Positions 1 through 7,904 of a stretch of DNA of 64,000 nucleotides are shown piece by piece; the stretch's first letter is position 1, and each line of letters begins with the position of its first letter. Origin of the DNA: Arthrobacter sp. PvP023 (lineage in GTDB: Bacteria; Actinomycetota; Actinomycetes; Actinomycetales; Micrococcaceae). Both the position numbers and the translations under genes were made by a program. The stretch is taken from contig NZ_JAFIBI010000001.1 in NCBI RefSeq assembly GCF_017832975.1, positions 1,612,001 through 1,676,000 on the forward strand, read 5' to 3'. The notes under the pieces were generated by a model. The model was not told where the DNA came from. It searched no databases and worked only from the letters and a program-made list of their open reading frames with translations.

Positions 1-63
1 GTGCCTGACAGCAGGTGCTGTTAACGGAAAACGGGGGAGAACTGCCCATGCCAAGATGGAGCC

Positions 64-1671
64 ATGGCAGCAGTTGAATCCGCCCGCGGCGGCGCCGCCC
101 GATCCGGCCCCGGACGGTCGGGGACGGCAGGTTCGGGGACGGCAGCCCCGGAGCTCCAGGGCATCGGGCGGAGCCGCTTTGTCGTCGGCATGGTGCTTGC
201 CGTGGTCCTGCCGCCCGGAGTGGAAGTACTGGTGACCCTGGCGGGATACCGGAACTTCGCCATCATCATGCTGCTACATCTCGCGGTCGCGGTGGCGGTG
301 GCTGCCATCGGGGGATTCTGGCCCGCCGTCGTGGCAGCGGTCCTGGGCACCACGCTCCTCAACTACTTCTCAGCCGATCCCGTGGGCACGCTGTCCATCG
401 CCGATCCCTCCACCCTGTTCACCCTCCTGGTGTTCCTGGCCGTCGCCTGCAGCGTGGCCCTTGCCGTTGGCCTGGCGACCCGCCGGGCGCAGGAAGCCGC
501 CAGGTCCGGGGCTGAAGCCACGGCTTTGAGCGAGCTGTCCCTGCGGATCCTCAGTTCCGACGGCAGCCTGGAGACGTTCCTTGAGAAGGTCCGCAGCAGG
601 CTGGGGGTGGACGCCGTGACCTTGCTGGCCGACAGCTCACCCGGCAGTTCACCCGGCAGCCCGCATGGGGCGGGACCCGCCGCCGGAAGCGTTCCGGGGC
701 GGCCCCGTAGCAACAACACCTCATGGGCAGTGCTCGCCAGTGCCGGGACCAGCGCGCCGGTGACGCACGCGGCTGCCGACCACGCCGTCGTCGTCGATTC
801 CCGCTACACGCTGCTGATCAACGGCGGACCGCCGGCCGGTCATACGTTTTCCGGACAGCACCAGCGCATGCTGGCCGCTTTCGGGGCGTTCCTGGTGGCG
901 ATCCTGGAACGGCGCCAACTGGCGGCGAGCATGCAGGACAACCAGCGGCTCTCCGAGGGCAACAAGATGCGCACGTCCATCCTGAGGGCGGTCAGCCATG
1001 ACCTGCGCACCCCGCTGGCCGGGATCAAGCTGGCCGTCAGCAGCCTGCGCCAGGAGGATGTGCAGTTTTCCCCGGAGGACGAACGCGAACTGCTCGCCAC
1101 CATCGAGGATTCGGCCGACAGGCTGGACCACCTGATCGGCAACCTGCTGGACATGTCCCGGATCACGGCTGACTCGGTCAACCCGCTCCTGCGCGGGCTG
1201 GGCTGGGCGGACGTGCTGCCCGATGCGCTCAAGGGGCTGCCTGCGGCGCGGATCCGCGTGGAACTGCCGCCCAACCTGCCCCGCGTGGAGGCCGACGCCG
1301 GGATGCTGGAGCGCGTGGTGGCGAACCTGGTGGAGAACGCGCTCAAGTACGCGCCGGACGCCGATGTGGTGCTGACAGCGCGGGCGGGGGAGGGAATCGC
1401 ACTGGCAGGCAGGCCTGCCAGCGAATTCCGCGTGGTGGACCATGGCGCCGGAGTTGCCCCGGCGGCGGTGCTGGACATGTTTCAGCCGTTCCAGCGGCTC
1501 AACGATTCCCAGCGCACCGGAGGCGGCCGCACCGTGGGGATCGGGCTTGGCCTGGCCGTTGCCAACGGCTTCACCGAAGCCATGGGAGGAATCCTAGCGG
1601 CGGAGCCGACGCCGGGCGGCGGGCTGACCATGGTGGTCACCCTTCCGCTGTGGGAGGGTCCGCTGCCGTGA
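64..1671 (+). CDS. kdpD: KdpD-like sensor histidine kinase, short form
   Basis: This is the membrane sensor kinase expected to phosphorylate KdpE and so control the high-affinity Kdp potassium pump. The 535-residue product has four DUF4118-type membrane segments (about 38-140), a GAF-like region (about 160-280), the H-box SHDLRTPL with His312 as the predicted phosphorylation site, an N box (NLVENALKYAP), and G boxes (DHGAGVAP, GIGLGLAVANG). Full-length KdpD is about 850 residues and carries KdpD and USP domains first; both are missing here. An in-frame TAA lies at 22-24, so the N-terminal half is either a separate upstream gene or lost by a frameshift outside the window. The start is uncertain because no good Shine-Dalgarno sequence precedes the ATG. 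The stop overlaps the kdpE start. Confidence 0.85.
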   Translation: MAAVESARGGAARSGPGRSGTAGSGTAAPELQGIGRSRFVVGMVLAVVLPPGVEVLVTLAGYRNFAIIMLLHLAVAVAVAAIGGFWPAVVAAVLGTTLLNYFSADPVGTLSIADPSTLFTLLVFLAVACSVALAVGLATRRAQEAARSGAEATALSELSLRILSSDGSLETFLEKVRSRLGVDAVTLLADSSPGSSPGSPHGAGPAAGSVPGRPRSNNTSWAVLASAGTSAPVTHAAADHAVVVDSRYTLLINGGPPAGHTFSGQHQRMLAAFGAFLVAILERRQLAASMQDNQRLSEGNKMRTSILRAVSHDLRTPLAGIKLAVSSLRQEDVQFSPEDERELLATIEDSADRLDHLIGNLLDMSRITADSVNPLLRGLGWADVLPDALKGLPAARIRVELPPNLPRVEADAGMLERVVANLVENALKYAPDADVVLTARAGEGIALAGRPASEFRVVDHGAGVAPAAVLDMFQPFQRLNDSQRTGGGRTVGIGLGLAVANGFTEAMGGILAAEPTPGGGLTMVVTLPLWEGPLP

Positions 1672-2342
1672 CCCTGGTCCTGATTATCGAAGACGAGGCA
1701 CAGCTGGCCCGGGCCATGCAGATCAACCTCCGCGCCCACGGTTACCAGGCAATCACCGCGGGCCTGGGAGCGGACGGGCTGAAACTGGCCGCCCAGCACC
1801 CCGTGGACATCGTGGTGCTGGACCTCGGGCTCCCGGACATGGACGGAGTGGACGTGATCCGGGGGATCCGCGGCTGGAGCTCCGTTCCCGTCATCGTGCT
1901 TTCCGCCCGCCACGCTTCGGAGGACAAAGTGGAAGCGCTCGACGCCGGGGCGGACGACTACGTGACCAAGCCGTTCGGCCTCGACGAGCTGCTGGCGCGG
2001 CTGCGCGCAGCCTCCCGGCGCTCGCCGGCCCAACGTGAGGCTCCCACCGTTGAAACTGCGGACTTCGTGGTGGATTTGGCGGCGCGCAAGGTTGTCCGGG
2101 ACGGACACGAAATCCGCCTTACGCCCACCGAGTGGAACATCCTCGAACTGCTGGTGCGCAATCCGGGAAAGCTGGTTAGCCAGCAACAGCTGCTCACCCA
2201 GGTCTGGGGCCAGGCGTACGCCAAAGAGACCCAGTACCTGCGCGTCTACCTGGCCCAGCTGCGGCGCAAGCTCGAGCAGGACCCGGCCCGGCCGCGCCAC
2301 CTGCACACGGAAGCGGGCATGGGGTACCGCTTCGATCCCTGA
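1668..2342 (+). CDS. kdpE: KdpE response regulator
   Basis: OmpR/PhoB-type response regulator, the expected partner of the preceding KdpD. The receiver domain (about 1-115) has acidic residues IIEDE near the N terminus, the phospho-acceptor Asp52 in VVLDLGLPD, and the conserved Lys in YVTKPFG. The winged-helix DNA-binding domain (about 130-224) shows TPTEWNILELL and ends in GMGYRF. The GTG start at 1668 overlaps the kdpD stop in a GTGA, which implies translational coupling. An upstream in-frame start at 1650 is possible but would place 18 bases inside kdpD. By family knowledge the target is the kdpFABC promoter, which is not in the window. Confidence 0.9.
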   Translation: MTLVLIIEDEAQLARAMQINLRAHGYQAITAGLGADGLKLAAQHPVDIVVLDLGLPDMDGVDVIRGIRGWSSVPVIVLSARHASEDKVEALDAGADDYVTKPFGLDELLARLRAASRRSPAQREAPTVETADFVVDLAARKVVRDGHEIRLTPTEWNILELLVRNPGKLVSQQQLLTQVWGQAYAKETQYLRVYLAQLRRKLEQDPARPRHLHTEAGMGYRFDP

Positions 2343-2435
2343 CGCCCGCCGCGGAAGTTCTCCGGGAAGTGGCCCGCGGAAGTTGGCCGCGTAAGTTCCC
2401 CCGGCAATCCGGTCCGAAGAATCTAGACTGTAGCC

Positions 2436-3089
2436 ATGGAAACCGCATCTGTGCTTGCCGTGTGCCGGGTACACCAGCTTCTGAGCGATGAAGGGAGCGT
2501 GGGCGTCACGGCCATCGACAAGCGTGCCGTCGATGGTCCGGTCAAGGTTCACAAACTCGGGCTCCACGGCGACGTCCAGGCGAACCGCATCCACCACGGC
2601 GGTGCGGACCAGGCGCTGTACGCCTACTCCCAGGACGACGCCGACTACTGGGCGGGGGAGCTGCAGCGGGAACTGCCGCCGGGAGTATTCGGCGAGAACC
2701 TGCGGGTCGCCGGAATAGGAACCACCACTGCGGTGATCGGCGAACGGTGGAAGATCGGCCTGGACGTCGAAGTCGAAGTGACGTCGCCCCGCGTTCCCTG
2801 TGCCACGTTCCAGCGCCGCATGGACGAGGCGCGGTGGGTCAAGCGGTTCACCGAGGCAGGCCGGGTGGGTACCTATCTTCGCGTCATCAAGACGGGGACC
2901 ATCCAGGCCGGCGACCATGTCCACCGGCTGTTCGTTCCCAACCACGGTGTGACCATCGGCAGCTGGTTCAGCGCTCCCACCATCGAGTACATGGACGCGC
3001 TGCGGGACGCGGACGCGGACGGCGAGATCCGCCTGCAGCCGGAGTACCACGAGGAATTCGAGAAGATCCAGCGGCGTCTGGGCGTCTAG
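2436..3089 (+). CDS. MOSC domain protein (YiiM-like)
   Basis: The 217-residue protein begins with the strand pattern of YiiM-type MOSC proteins and carries NRIHHGGADQALYAY, GVFGENLRV, and the cysteine motif VPCATFQRRM (about residues 124-135). That Cys is the predicted molybdenum-cofactor or metal-sulfur ligand in this fold. MOSC proteins use sulfur carried by the molybdenum cofactor or act in N-hydroxylated base-analogue reduction (YiiM/YcbX group). The exact substrate cannot be read from the sequence. It stands alone between kdpE and the helicase leader. A GC-rich stem (3171-3178 with 3187-3194) follows the stop after about 80 bases but lacks a T-run. Confidence 0.8.
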   Translation: METASVLAVCRVHQLLSDEGSVGVTAIDKRAVDGPVKVHKLGLHGDVQANRIHHGGADQALYAYSQDDADYWAGELQRELPPGVFGENLRVAGIGTTTAVIGERWKIGLDVEVEVTSPRVPCATFQRRMDEARWVKRFTEAGRVGTYLRVIKTGTIQAGDHVHRLFVPNHGVTIGSWFSAPTIEYMDALRDADADGEIRLQPEYHEEFEKIQRRLGV

Positions 3090-3195
3090 CGCCACCGGGC
3101 CCCGGACGGCCGCAGTGACCCGTGCAGAGGCCGGCAGGTGCTGCCCCGACGGGCCGTTGTGCCCAACGTCACCCGCCGCTGGCCGCCGGCGGGTT

Positions 3196-3534
3196 AGTGC
3201 AAGGAGGAACCATGCCTTACACTTGAAATATCCCCCACTCCGGAAATCCCTTATTCCTGCCCAATTTTTGAGGCAGGACTGGCAAGTGTTGGGGCCCGCA
3301 CAAGCGATGCGGGCATTTTCATAGGGAGAGCCGGCTAAAGAAAACGCTGTGCAGACTGCTGGGATAGCAGCCAAGAGATGCAGCGGGAAGTCCTGCCACG
3401 GGATTGCGAAAGCGCCGGACTTCTACGTGACCGGCCGGTCAATGTCTGCCCGGCGTCCAAACGGCACATGTACTGCGGCTCCGCTCACCTCGGGTTGTGC
3501 CGCCTGGCCCCCTATGGATGAGGAAAACTTCCCT
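3196..3534 (+). promoter_or_regulatory. Long structured leader of the DEAD-box helicase gene
   Basis: The 445-base gap 3090-3534 holds no convincing protein gene. A possible promoter is TAGTGC (3196-3201), 17 bases, TACACT (3219-3224); the -35 is weak. The transcript would contain hairpin CCTGCC/GGCAGG (3256-3261 with 3272-3277) and a perfect 7-bp hairpin GCCCGCA/TGCGGGC (3294-3300 with 3308-3314) followed by ATTTTC, which resembles a weak intrinsic terminator or attenuator. More than 200 untranslated bases follow before the helicase start. Long structured leaders are common for cold-induced helicases; regulation here is inference. Confidence 0.4.
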
Positions 3535-5763
3535 ATGCCCGAAAATCACAACGACGCCATCAACGAAACGGCTACTGCCGAGACCACCGAGACGGCCGTA
3601 GAAACCCCCGAGACCGCCGCTCCCGTAGCCGGTTCCGCCCCCGTTTTCACCGAGGCCCCGGCACCCGCCGAGGCGCCCGCCGCTGAAGAACGTCCGGCCG
3701 CCGAGGCGCCCGCCGCTGAAGCCCCGAAGACCGAAGCCCCCAAGGCCGACCCCACCAGCGGCGAGGCTGACACCGAAGCTGAAGGCATTCGTTTCGCCGA
3801 CCTCGGCATCGACGGCCGCGTCCTCGCCGCACTGCAGGACGTCGGCTACGAGAAGCCGTCCCCCATTCAGGCAGCAACCATTCCGCTGCTGCTCGAAGGC
3901 CGCGACGTCGTGGGCCTGGCCCAGACCGGTACCGGTAAGACTGCAGCATTCGCAGTACCGGCACTGTCCCGCCTGGCCGAGCTCCACGACCTCAACGGCC
4001 CGTCCCGCAAGACGCAGGCCCTGGTCCTCGCCCCGACCCGCGAGCTGGCGCTCCAGGTTGCCGAGGCCTTCACCTCCTACGCCAAGCACATTGACGACTT
4101 CACGGTCCTGCCGGTTTACGGCGGCTCCGCCTACGGCCCCCAGCTCGCCGGCCTGCGCCGCGGTGCCCAGGTTGTCGTCGGTACCCCCGGCCGCGTGATC
4201 GACCACATCTCCAAGGGTTCCCTGGACCTGTCCGAGCTCCAGTACCTGGTGCTGGATGAGGCCGACGAAATGCTGCGCATGGGCTTCGCCGAAGACGTGG
4301 AGCAGATCTTCCAGCAGACTCCTTCGGACCGCCAGGTTGCGCTGTTCTCGGCCACCATGCCGAGCCAGATCCGCCGGATGTCCAAGCAGTACCTGAACAA
4401 CCCGGCCGAGATCTCGGTGAAATCCAAGACCACCACCGGTGCGAACACCCGCCAGCGCTACCTGCAGGTCATGGGCCCGCACAAGCTCGACGCGCTGACC
4501 CGCATCCTCGAGGTCGAAGAGTTCGACGGCGTCATCGCCTTCGTGCGCACCAAGATGGCCACCGAGGACCTCGCCGACAAGCTGAAGTCCCGCGGCTTCC
4601 AGGCTGCCGCCATCAACGGTGACATCCCGCAGCAGCAGCGCGAACGCACTGTGGACGCGCTGAAGGAAGGCCGCATCGACATCCTGGTGGCCACCGACGT
4701 CGCGGCCCGCGGCCTTGACGTGGAGCGCATCAGCCATGTGGTCAACTACGACATCCCCCACGACACCGAGTCCTACGTCCACCGCATCGGCCGCACCGGC
4801 CGTGCAGGCCGTTCCGGCGACGCGATCCTGTTCATGACGCCGCGGGAGAAGTACCTGCTCCGTTCCATCGAGAAGGCCACCCGCCAGCCGGTGGAGCAGA
4901 TGCACCTGCCCACGGCCGAGACCGTGAACACGCTGCGCCTGGGCAAGTTTGCCGAGCGCATCACCGAGACCCTCGCGTCCGAAGATGTTGCACCGTTCCG
5001 CGACCTCATCTCCTCCTACGAGGAAGAGCACAACGTCCCGGCCTCGGAGATCGCGGCAGCACTGGCCGTCATGGCGCAGGGCGGCCAGCCGCTCCTGGTG
5101 AAGGAACTGCCTGCAGCTCCCGAGTTCCAGAAGCGCGAGCGCTCCAAGGACGGCTTTGGCTCACGCGGCCCGACCCGCACCCTGACCGAGGGTAACGCCA
5201 CCTACCGGATCGCCGTCGGACGCCGCCAGCGCGTCATGCCGGGTTCCATCGTCGGCGCCATTGCCAACGAAGGCGGCATTTCCTCGGCCCAGATCGGCGG
5301 CATTGACATCCGATCGGACCACTCCCTCGTGGAGCTTCCGGCGGACCTCAGCCCCGAGCAGCTGCGTGCACTGTCCCGCACCCGGATTGGCGGCGAGCTG
5401 ATCCACCTCGAGCTGGACAACGGCCGCAAGCCCTCCGGTGGCGCCGGTGAGCGTGGCGGTTACCAGGGCAACCGTGGCGGCGACCGTGGCGGGTACTCCG
5501 GCGGCGGAGACCGTGGCGGCAACTTCAAGGGCAACGGCGGGTTCAAGAAGGAATTCCGCAAGAACGACGGCGAGCGGTCCTCCGCTGACCGTGGCGGCCG
5601 CTCCTTCAGCGACCGTTCGGAGCGCAGCGTGGGCGCTGACAGCGGCGCCAGCCGCGGCCAGGCCAGCGACTCCCGCTTCGGCGGCCACGGCGACGGTGCA
5701 CGCAAGCCGCGCCATGGCAACGAAGGCGGACACCGCGACTTCAACCGCAAGGGCAAGTGGTAA
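3535..5763 (+). CDS. deaD: DEAD-box ATP-dependent RNA helicase (DeaD/CsdA type)
   Basis: This helicase is expected to unwind RNA duplexes in ribosome assembly and mRNA turnover, notably in the cold. The 742-residue product has an acidic Ala/Glu/Pro-rich N terminus (1-80) and the two RecA domains: Q motif, Walker A AQTGTGKT (about 130), DEAD box VLDEADEM at 239-246, SAT, ARGLDV, and HRIGRTGRAGR. A DbpA-type RNA-binding domain follows (about 555-625), then a Gly/Arg-rich tail with repeated RGG-like units. The start is ATG 3535, downstream of GAGGAAA. The reading frame stays open upstream to 3349, but that part is proline/arginine-rich junk. An alternative start is ATG 3514. A strong terminator follows. 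Confidence 0.92.
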   Translation: MPENHNDAINETATAETTETAVETPETAAPVAGSAPVFTEAPAPAEAPAAEERPAAEAPAAEAPKTEAPKADPTSGEADTEAEGIRFADLGIDGRVLAALQDVGYEKPSPIQAATIPLLLEGRDVVGLAQTGTGKTAAFAVPALSRLAELHDLNGPSRKTQALVLAPTRELALQVAEAFTSYAKHIDDFTVLPVYGGSAYGPQLAGLRRGAQVVVGTPGRVIDHISKGSLDLSELQYLVLDEADEMLRMGFAEDVEQIFQQTPSDRQVALFSATMPSQIRRMSKQYLNNPAEISVKSKTTTGANTRQRYLQVMGPHKLDALTRILEVEEFDGVIAFVRTKMATEDLADKLKSRGFQAAAINGDIPQQQRERTVDALKEGRIDILVATDVAARGLDVERISHVVNYDIPHDTESYVHRIGRTGRAGRSGDAILFMTPREKYLLRSIEKATRQPVEQMHLPTAETVNTLRLGKFAERITETLASEDVAPFRDLISSYEEEHNVPASEIAAALAVMAQGGQPLLVKELPAAPEFQKRERSKDGFGSRGPTRTLTEGNATYRIAVGRRQRVMPGSIVGAIANEGGISSAQIGGIDIRSDHSLVELPADLSPEQLRALSRTRIGGELIHLELDNGRKPSGGAGERGGYQGNRGGDRGGYSGGGDRGGNFKGNGGFKKEFRKNDGERSSADRGGRSFSDRSERSVGADSGASRGQASDSRFGGHGDGARKPRHGNEGGHRDFNRKGKW

Positions 5764-5784
5764 GCCCTAGCAGCACCAGGCACT

Positions 5785-5818
5785 GAAAACGGGCCGGCTT
5801 TCGAGCCGGCCCGTTTTC
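5785..5818 (+). terminator. Intrinsic terminator after the helicase
   Basis: Fifteen-base perfect stem (GAAAACGGGCCGGCT with its complement) closed by a TTCG tetraloop and ending in TTTTC. It sits 21 bases after the helicase stop and is symmetric, so it could stop transcription from both directions. Confidence 0.9.
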
Positions 5819-6012
5819 GTTTAACCCGTCCACCCCGCACGCAGCCCCGTGTATGCTTCGTCACACGGAGCCTGCAACGTTGCTGCAGGAGCTTCCGTCA
5901 GGGCCCTCGGCGGCGTTTTTGGGCCCGGATTTCCGGGGTTTTCGGCCAGTTGGGGCCTGTCCTGCCGCCGATTTGTTGGGAGCGGAATCTTCCGGTAGAG
6001 TATTTACTCGTT

Positions 6013-6084
6013 GCCCCCCTAGCTCAGTGGTAGAGCGCGTTCTTGGTAAGAACGAGGTCACCGGATCGATTCCGGTGGGGGGCT
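6013..6084 (+). tRNA. tRNA-Thr (anticodon GGT)
   Basis: Cloverleaf with acceptor stem GCCCCCC/GGGGGGC, D arm GCTC...GAGC, anticodon stem CGTTC/GAACG with loop TTGGTAA (anticodon GGT), and T arm ACCGG/CCGGT with loop ATCGATT. The 3' CCA is not encoded. It lies 61 bases upstream of tRNA-Met and is probably co-transcribed with it. Confidence 0.95.
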
Positions 6085-6145
6085 CTGAATGAGAGCCTGT
6101 GTCAAGGCGGTTTTTGACCGGCTTGATGCAGGTTTTCTCATTCGT

Positions 6146-6222
6146 GGCGGTGTAGCTCAGTTGGTTAGAGCGCACGACTCATAATCGTGAGGTCGGGAGA
6201 TCGAGCCTCCCCACCGCTACCA
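6146..6222 (+). tRNA. tRNA-Met (anticodon CAT)
   Basis: Acceptor stem GGCGGTG/CACCGCT, anticodon stem CACGA/TCGTG with loop CTCATAA (anticodon CAT), T arm GGGAG/CTCCC. CCA is encoded at 6220-6222. It looks like elongator tRNA-Met; tRNA-Ile with a modified CAT anticodon cannot be strictly excluded. A strong terminator follows directly. Confidence 0.92.
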
Positions 6223-6227
6223 AAACC

Positions 6228-6262
6228 GCAGGTCAGAGGCGTATTGCCTCTGACCTGCTTTT
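6228..6262 (+). terminator. Terminator of the tRNA-Thr/tRNA-Met unit
   Basis: Perfect 13-base stem (GCAGGTCAGAGGC and complement, loop GTATT) followed by TTTTG, starting 6 bases after the tRNA-Met CCA. Confidence 0.9.
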
Positions 6263-6385
6263 GTTTTAAGCACCCGATCCAACGGAACCCCTGCTTAGGC
6301 GTACCGGTCGGCTGCCGGGACGGCATGGCAGTCAGCACAGGCATAGAGGGCCTGGTGCTCGCAGGTGTTGGCCAGACCGGCGTCC

Positions 6386-6493
6386 TTAGTGGCGGTGAGA
6401 CCTTGCGCGGACCGTGGCCGAGGCAAGACCTGCGGCGGCTATCAGGGATCCGACCATGATGGCAACGCCTGAGAGGTATTCAGTGAAAGTCAT
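6386..6493 (-). CDS. Small membrane protein, 35 residues
   Basis: I do not recognise a family. The ORF begins MTFTEYLSGV, continues into one hydrophobic helix (about residues 8-28), and ends in the basic tail RARSHRH. A GGAAGG Shine-Dalgarno sequence lies 9 bases before the ATG, which is the main reason to believe it is translated. It lies on the minus strand between the tRNA pair and the YidC-like gene, about 120 bases downstream of a second membrane micro-ORF. A positive-inside C terminus would place the N terminus outside. Function unknown. Confidence 0.45.
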   Translation of the reverse strand: MTFTEYLSGVAIMVGSLIAAAGLASATVRARSHRH

Positions 6494-6614
6494 TTCGGCA
6501 CACCTTCCATCTAGTAGTGCACCGAAGCTACCGGCCCCGGCGGGGTGTTAGCGGAGGATCGCCGTGTCGGTTGCTCACAATTGGGTATCGGCGTACCGGC
6601 CACACAACCCAGAG

Positions 6615-6737
6615 CTACCGCCAGTGGAGCGCCAGCGTGACGACAGCAAGTGTGGCCACGGTCAGGACGCTGAGCCCGACATGTGCCAGCCATCGGGGGC
6701 GTCGCGGACGGTGCGGGTTGATGTCGACGTATGGCAA
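6615..6737 (-). CDS. Small membrane protein, 40 residues, TTG start
   Basis: I do not recognise a family. The reading frame opens at TTG 6737 behind GAGGAG with 9-base spacing. It encodes an arginine-rich N terminus (HRPRRPRW), then one strongly hydrophobic helix (about residues 18-37) ending HWR. The charge pattern predicts the N terminus inside. It precedes the 35-residue micro-ORF on the same strand and may form a unit with it. Overlapping frames on both strands stay open but have arbitrary composition and no ribosome site. No function can be assigned. Confidence 0.4.
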   Translation of the reverse strand: MPYVDINPHRPRRPRWLAHVGLSVLTVATLAVVTLALHWR

Positions 6738-6938
6738 GGCCGGGGTCTCCTCGTTGAGTGTGCATGTGGCTGGAGTGAGGGACGGCCCGCTTCAGAGTGG
6801 GCACAACGGAAGCGGACCGCCTGCTCAATAGTAAGCGAACTTATGAAACGCGCCATACGGCCCGAAAGACCGGAATGGGCTTCCCTGTTGTCAATCGGTG
6901 GCCCCCTGACGTATGCAGGGACCGTGACAAGGGCCGCG

Positions 6939-6970
6939 ATCCGCCAGTAGCTTGGCAGCAACTGGCGGAT
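6939..6970. repeat. Perfect inverted repeat at the start of the YidC-like gene
   Basis: ATCCGCCAGT (6939-6948) and its exact complement ACTGGCGGAT (6961-6970) are separated by 12 bases. The right arm overlaps the first possible start codon of the insertase gene (ATG 6969). It could be an operator or an RNA hairpin covering the ribosome site. Confidence 0.6.
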
Positions 6971-7790
6971 GGGGATCTCAGTGGAGCTTTTTGAAGGAAT
7001 CATGTTTCCGTTCAAGTGGCTGGTTTCCACCATCATGGTGGGCTTCCACGACGGACTGGGAGCTATGGGGATGCCCCCTGCCGGCGGCTGGACCTGGACG
7101 TTGTCCATCATCGGGCTGGTGCTGGCCATCCGCGCCGCCCTGATCCCCGTGTTCCTGCAGCAGGTCAACGCCCAGCGCCGAATGCGCCTCCTGCAGCCGG
7201 ACCTGAAAAGACTGCAGGACAAGTACAAGGGCAAGGCCGACCAACTGTCCCGCCAGGCCATGGCGCAGGAGCAGATGGCCCTTTACAAGAAGCATGGAAC
7301 CAACCCGTTCTCAGCCTGCTTACCCCTGCTGATCCAGGCCCCGTTCTTCCTGGCCCTCTTCCAAGTGCTCTCCGGCATCTCCTCTGCGGCCGGGCGCGGC
7401 GAGGGGATCGGGACCATGAGCCACGAGCAGGTGGTGCAGTTCGATCAGTCCAGCATCTTCGGAGCCCCGCTGTCCGCGTCGCTGCTGCACGGCGGCGGCG
7501 ATGCCCTTGCGGTGACGCTGCTGGCCATCGTGATGATCCTGGCCATGACGGCTGCGCAGTTCCTGACGCAGAAGCTGATCATGGCCAGGTACACGTCCGA
7601 AGAGGCCGCGGCCGGTCCGGCGATGATCCAGCAGAAGATGATTCTCTACATCCTGCCGGTCATCTTCGGGGCCGGCGGCATCGTGTTTCCCATCGGCGTC
7701 CTGATCTACTGGACCGTTTCCAACCTGTGGACGCTGGCGCAGCAATTCGTGGTGAGGGGCCGGGCATCCGGCCCCGGCAGGGTGCCGTGA
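6969..7790 (+). CDS. YidC/Oxa1-family membrane protein insertase
   Basis: Expected to insert and fold membrane proteins in the cytoplasmic membrane. Up to 273 residues with about five membrane segments. Characteristic features are the basic cytoplasmic loop QQVNAQRRMRLLQPDLKRLQDKYKGK after the first segment, KKHGTNPFSACLPLLIQAPFFLALF, and the final pair near IVFPIGVLIYWTVSNLWTL. The start is uncertain: ATG 6969 and GTG 6981 (behind GGGGA) are both possible, as is ATG 7002. The usual actinobacterial yidC sits near rpmH/rnpA; this gene is away from that cluster, so it is probably a second paralogue. The next gene begins 114 bases downstream. Confidence 0.85.
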   Translation: MGISVELFEGIMFPFKWLVSTIMVGFHDGLGAMGMPPAGGWTWTLSIIGLVLAIRAALIPVFLQQVNAQRRMRLLQPDLKRLQDKYKGKADQLSRQAMAQEQMALYKKHGTNPFSACLPLLIQAPFFLALFQVLSGISSAAGRGEGIGTMSHEQVVQFDQSSIFGAPLSASLLHGGGDALAVTLLAIVMILAMTAAQFLTQKLIMARYTSEEAAAGPAMIQQKMILYILPVIFGAGGIVFPIGVLIYWTVSNLWTLAQQFVVRGRASGPGRVP

Positions 7791-7904
7791 GCATTGCCGG
7801 GGCGGGCAGCGCCGAAAATTCCCTGCGATGTGAGTAACGCCTGGCGTTGGGCCGGAAACAATACAGATAGAACGCGGCTCAGGACTACTCATCAGGGGGA
7901 TATT

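Noticed and set aside
1482-3374. 630-codon open frame on the minus strand opposite kdpE and the MOSC gene
   Set aside because: Antisense shadow of high-GC coding sequence with arginine/histidine-rich arbitrary composition; no ribosome site and no domain.
3349-3534. N-terminal extension of the helicase
   Set aside because: The frame is open, but the residues are random, and ATG 3535 with a GAGGA site begins the acidic N terminus.
3439-5031. 530-codon open frame opposite the DEAD-box helicase
   Set aside because: Mirror of the helicase codon bias (Gly/Val/Leu/His-rich). The helicase motifs on the plus strand are complete.
6564-6950. 128-codon plus-strand ORF before the YidC-like gene
   Set aside because: Composition is arbitrary and no ribosome site precedes it; the opposite strand gives better supported membrane micro-ORFs.
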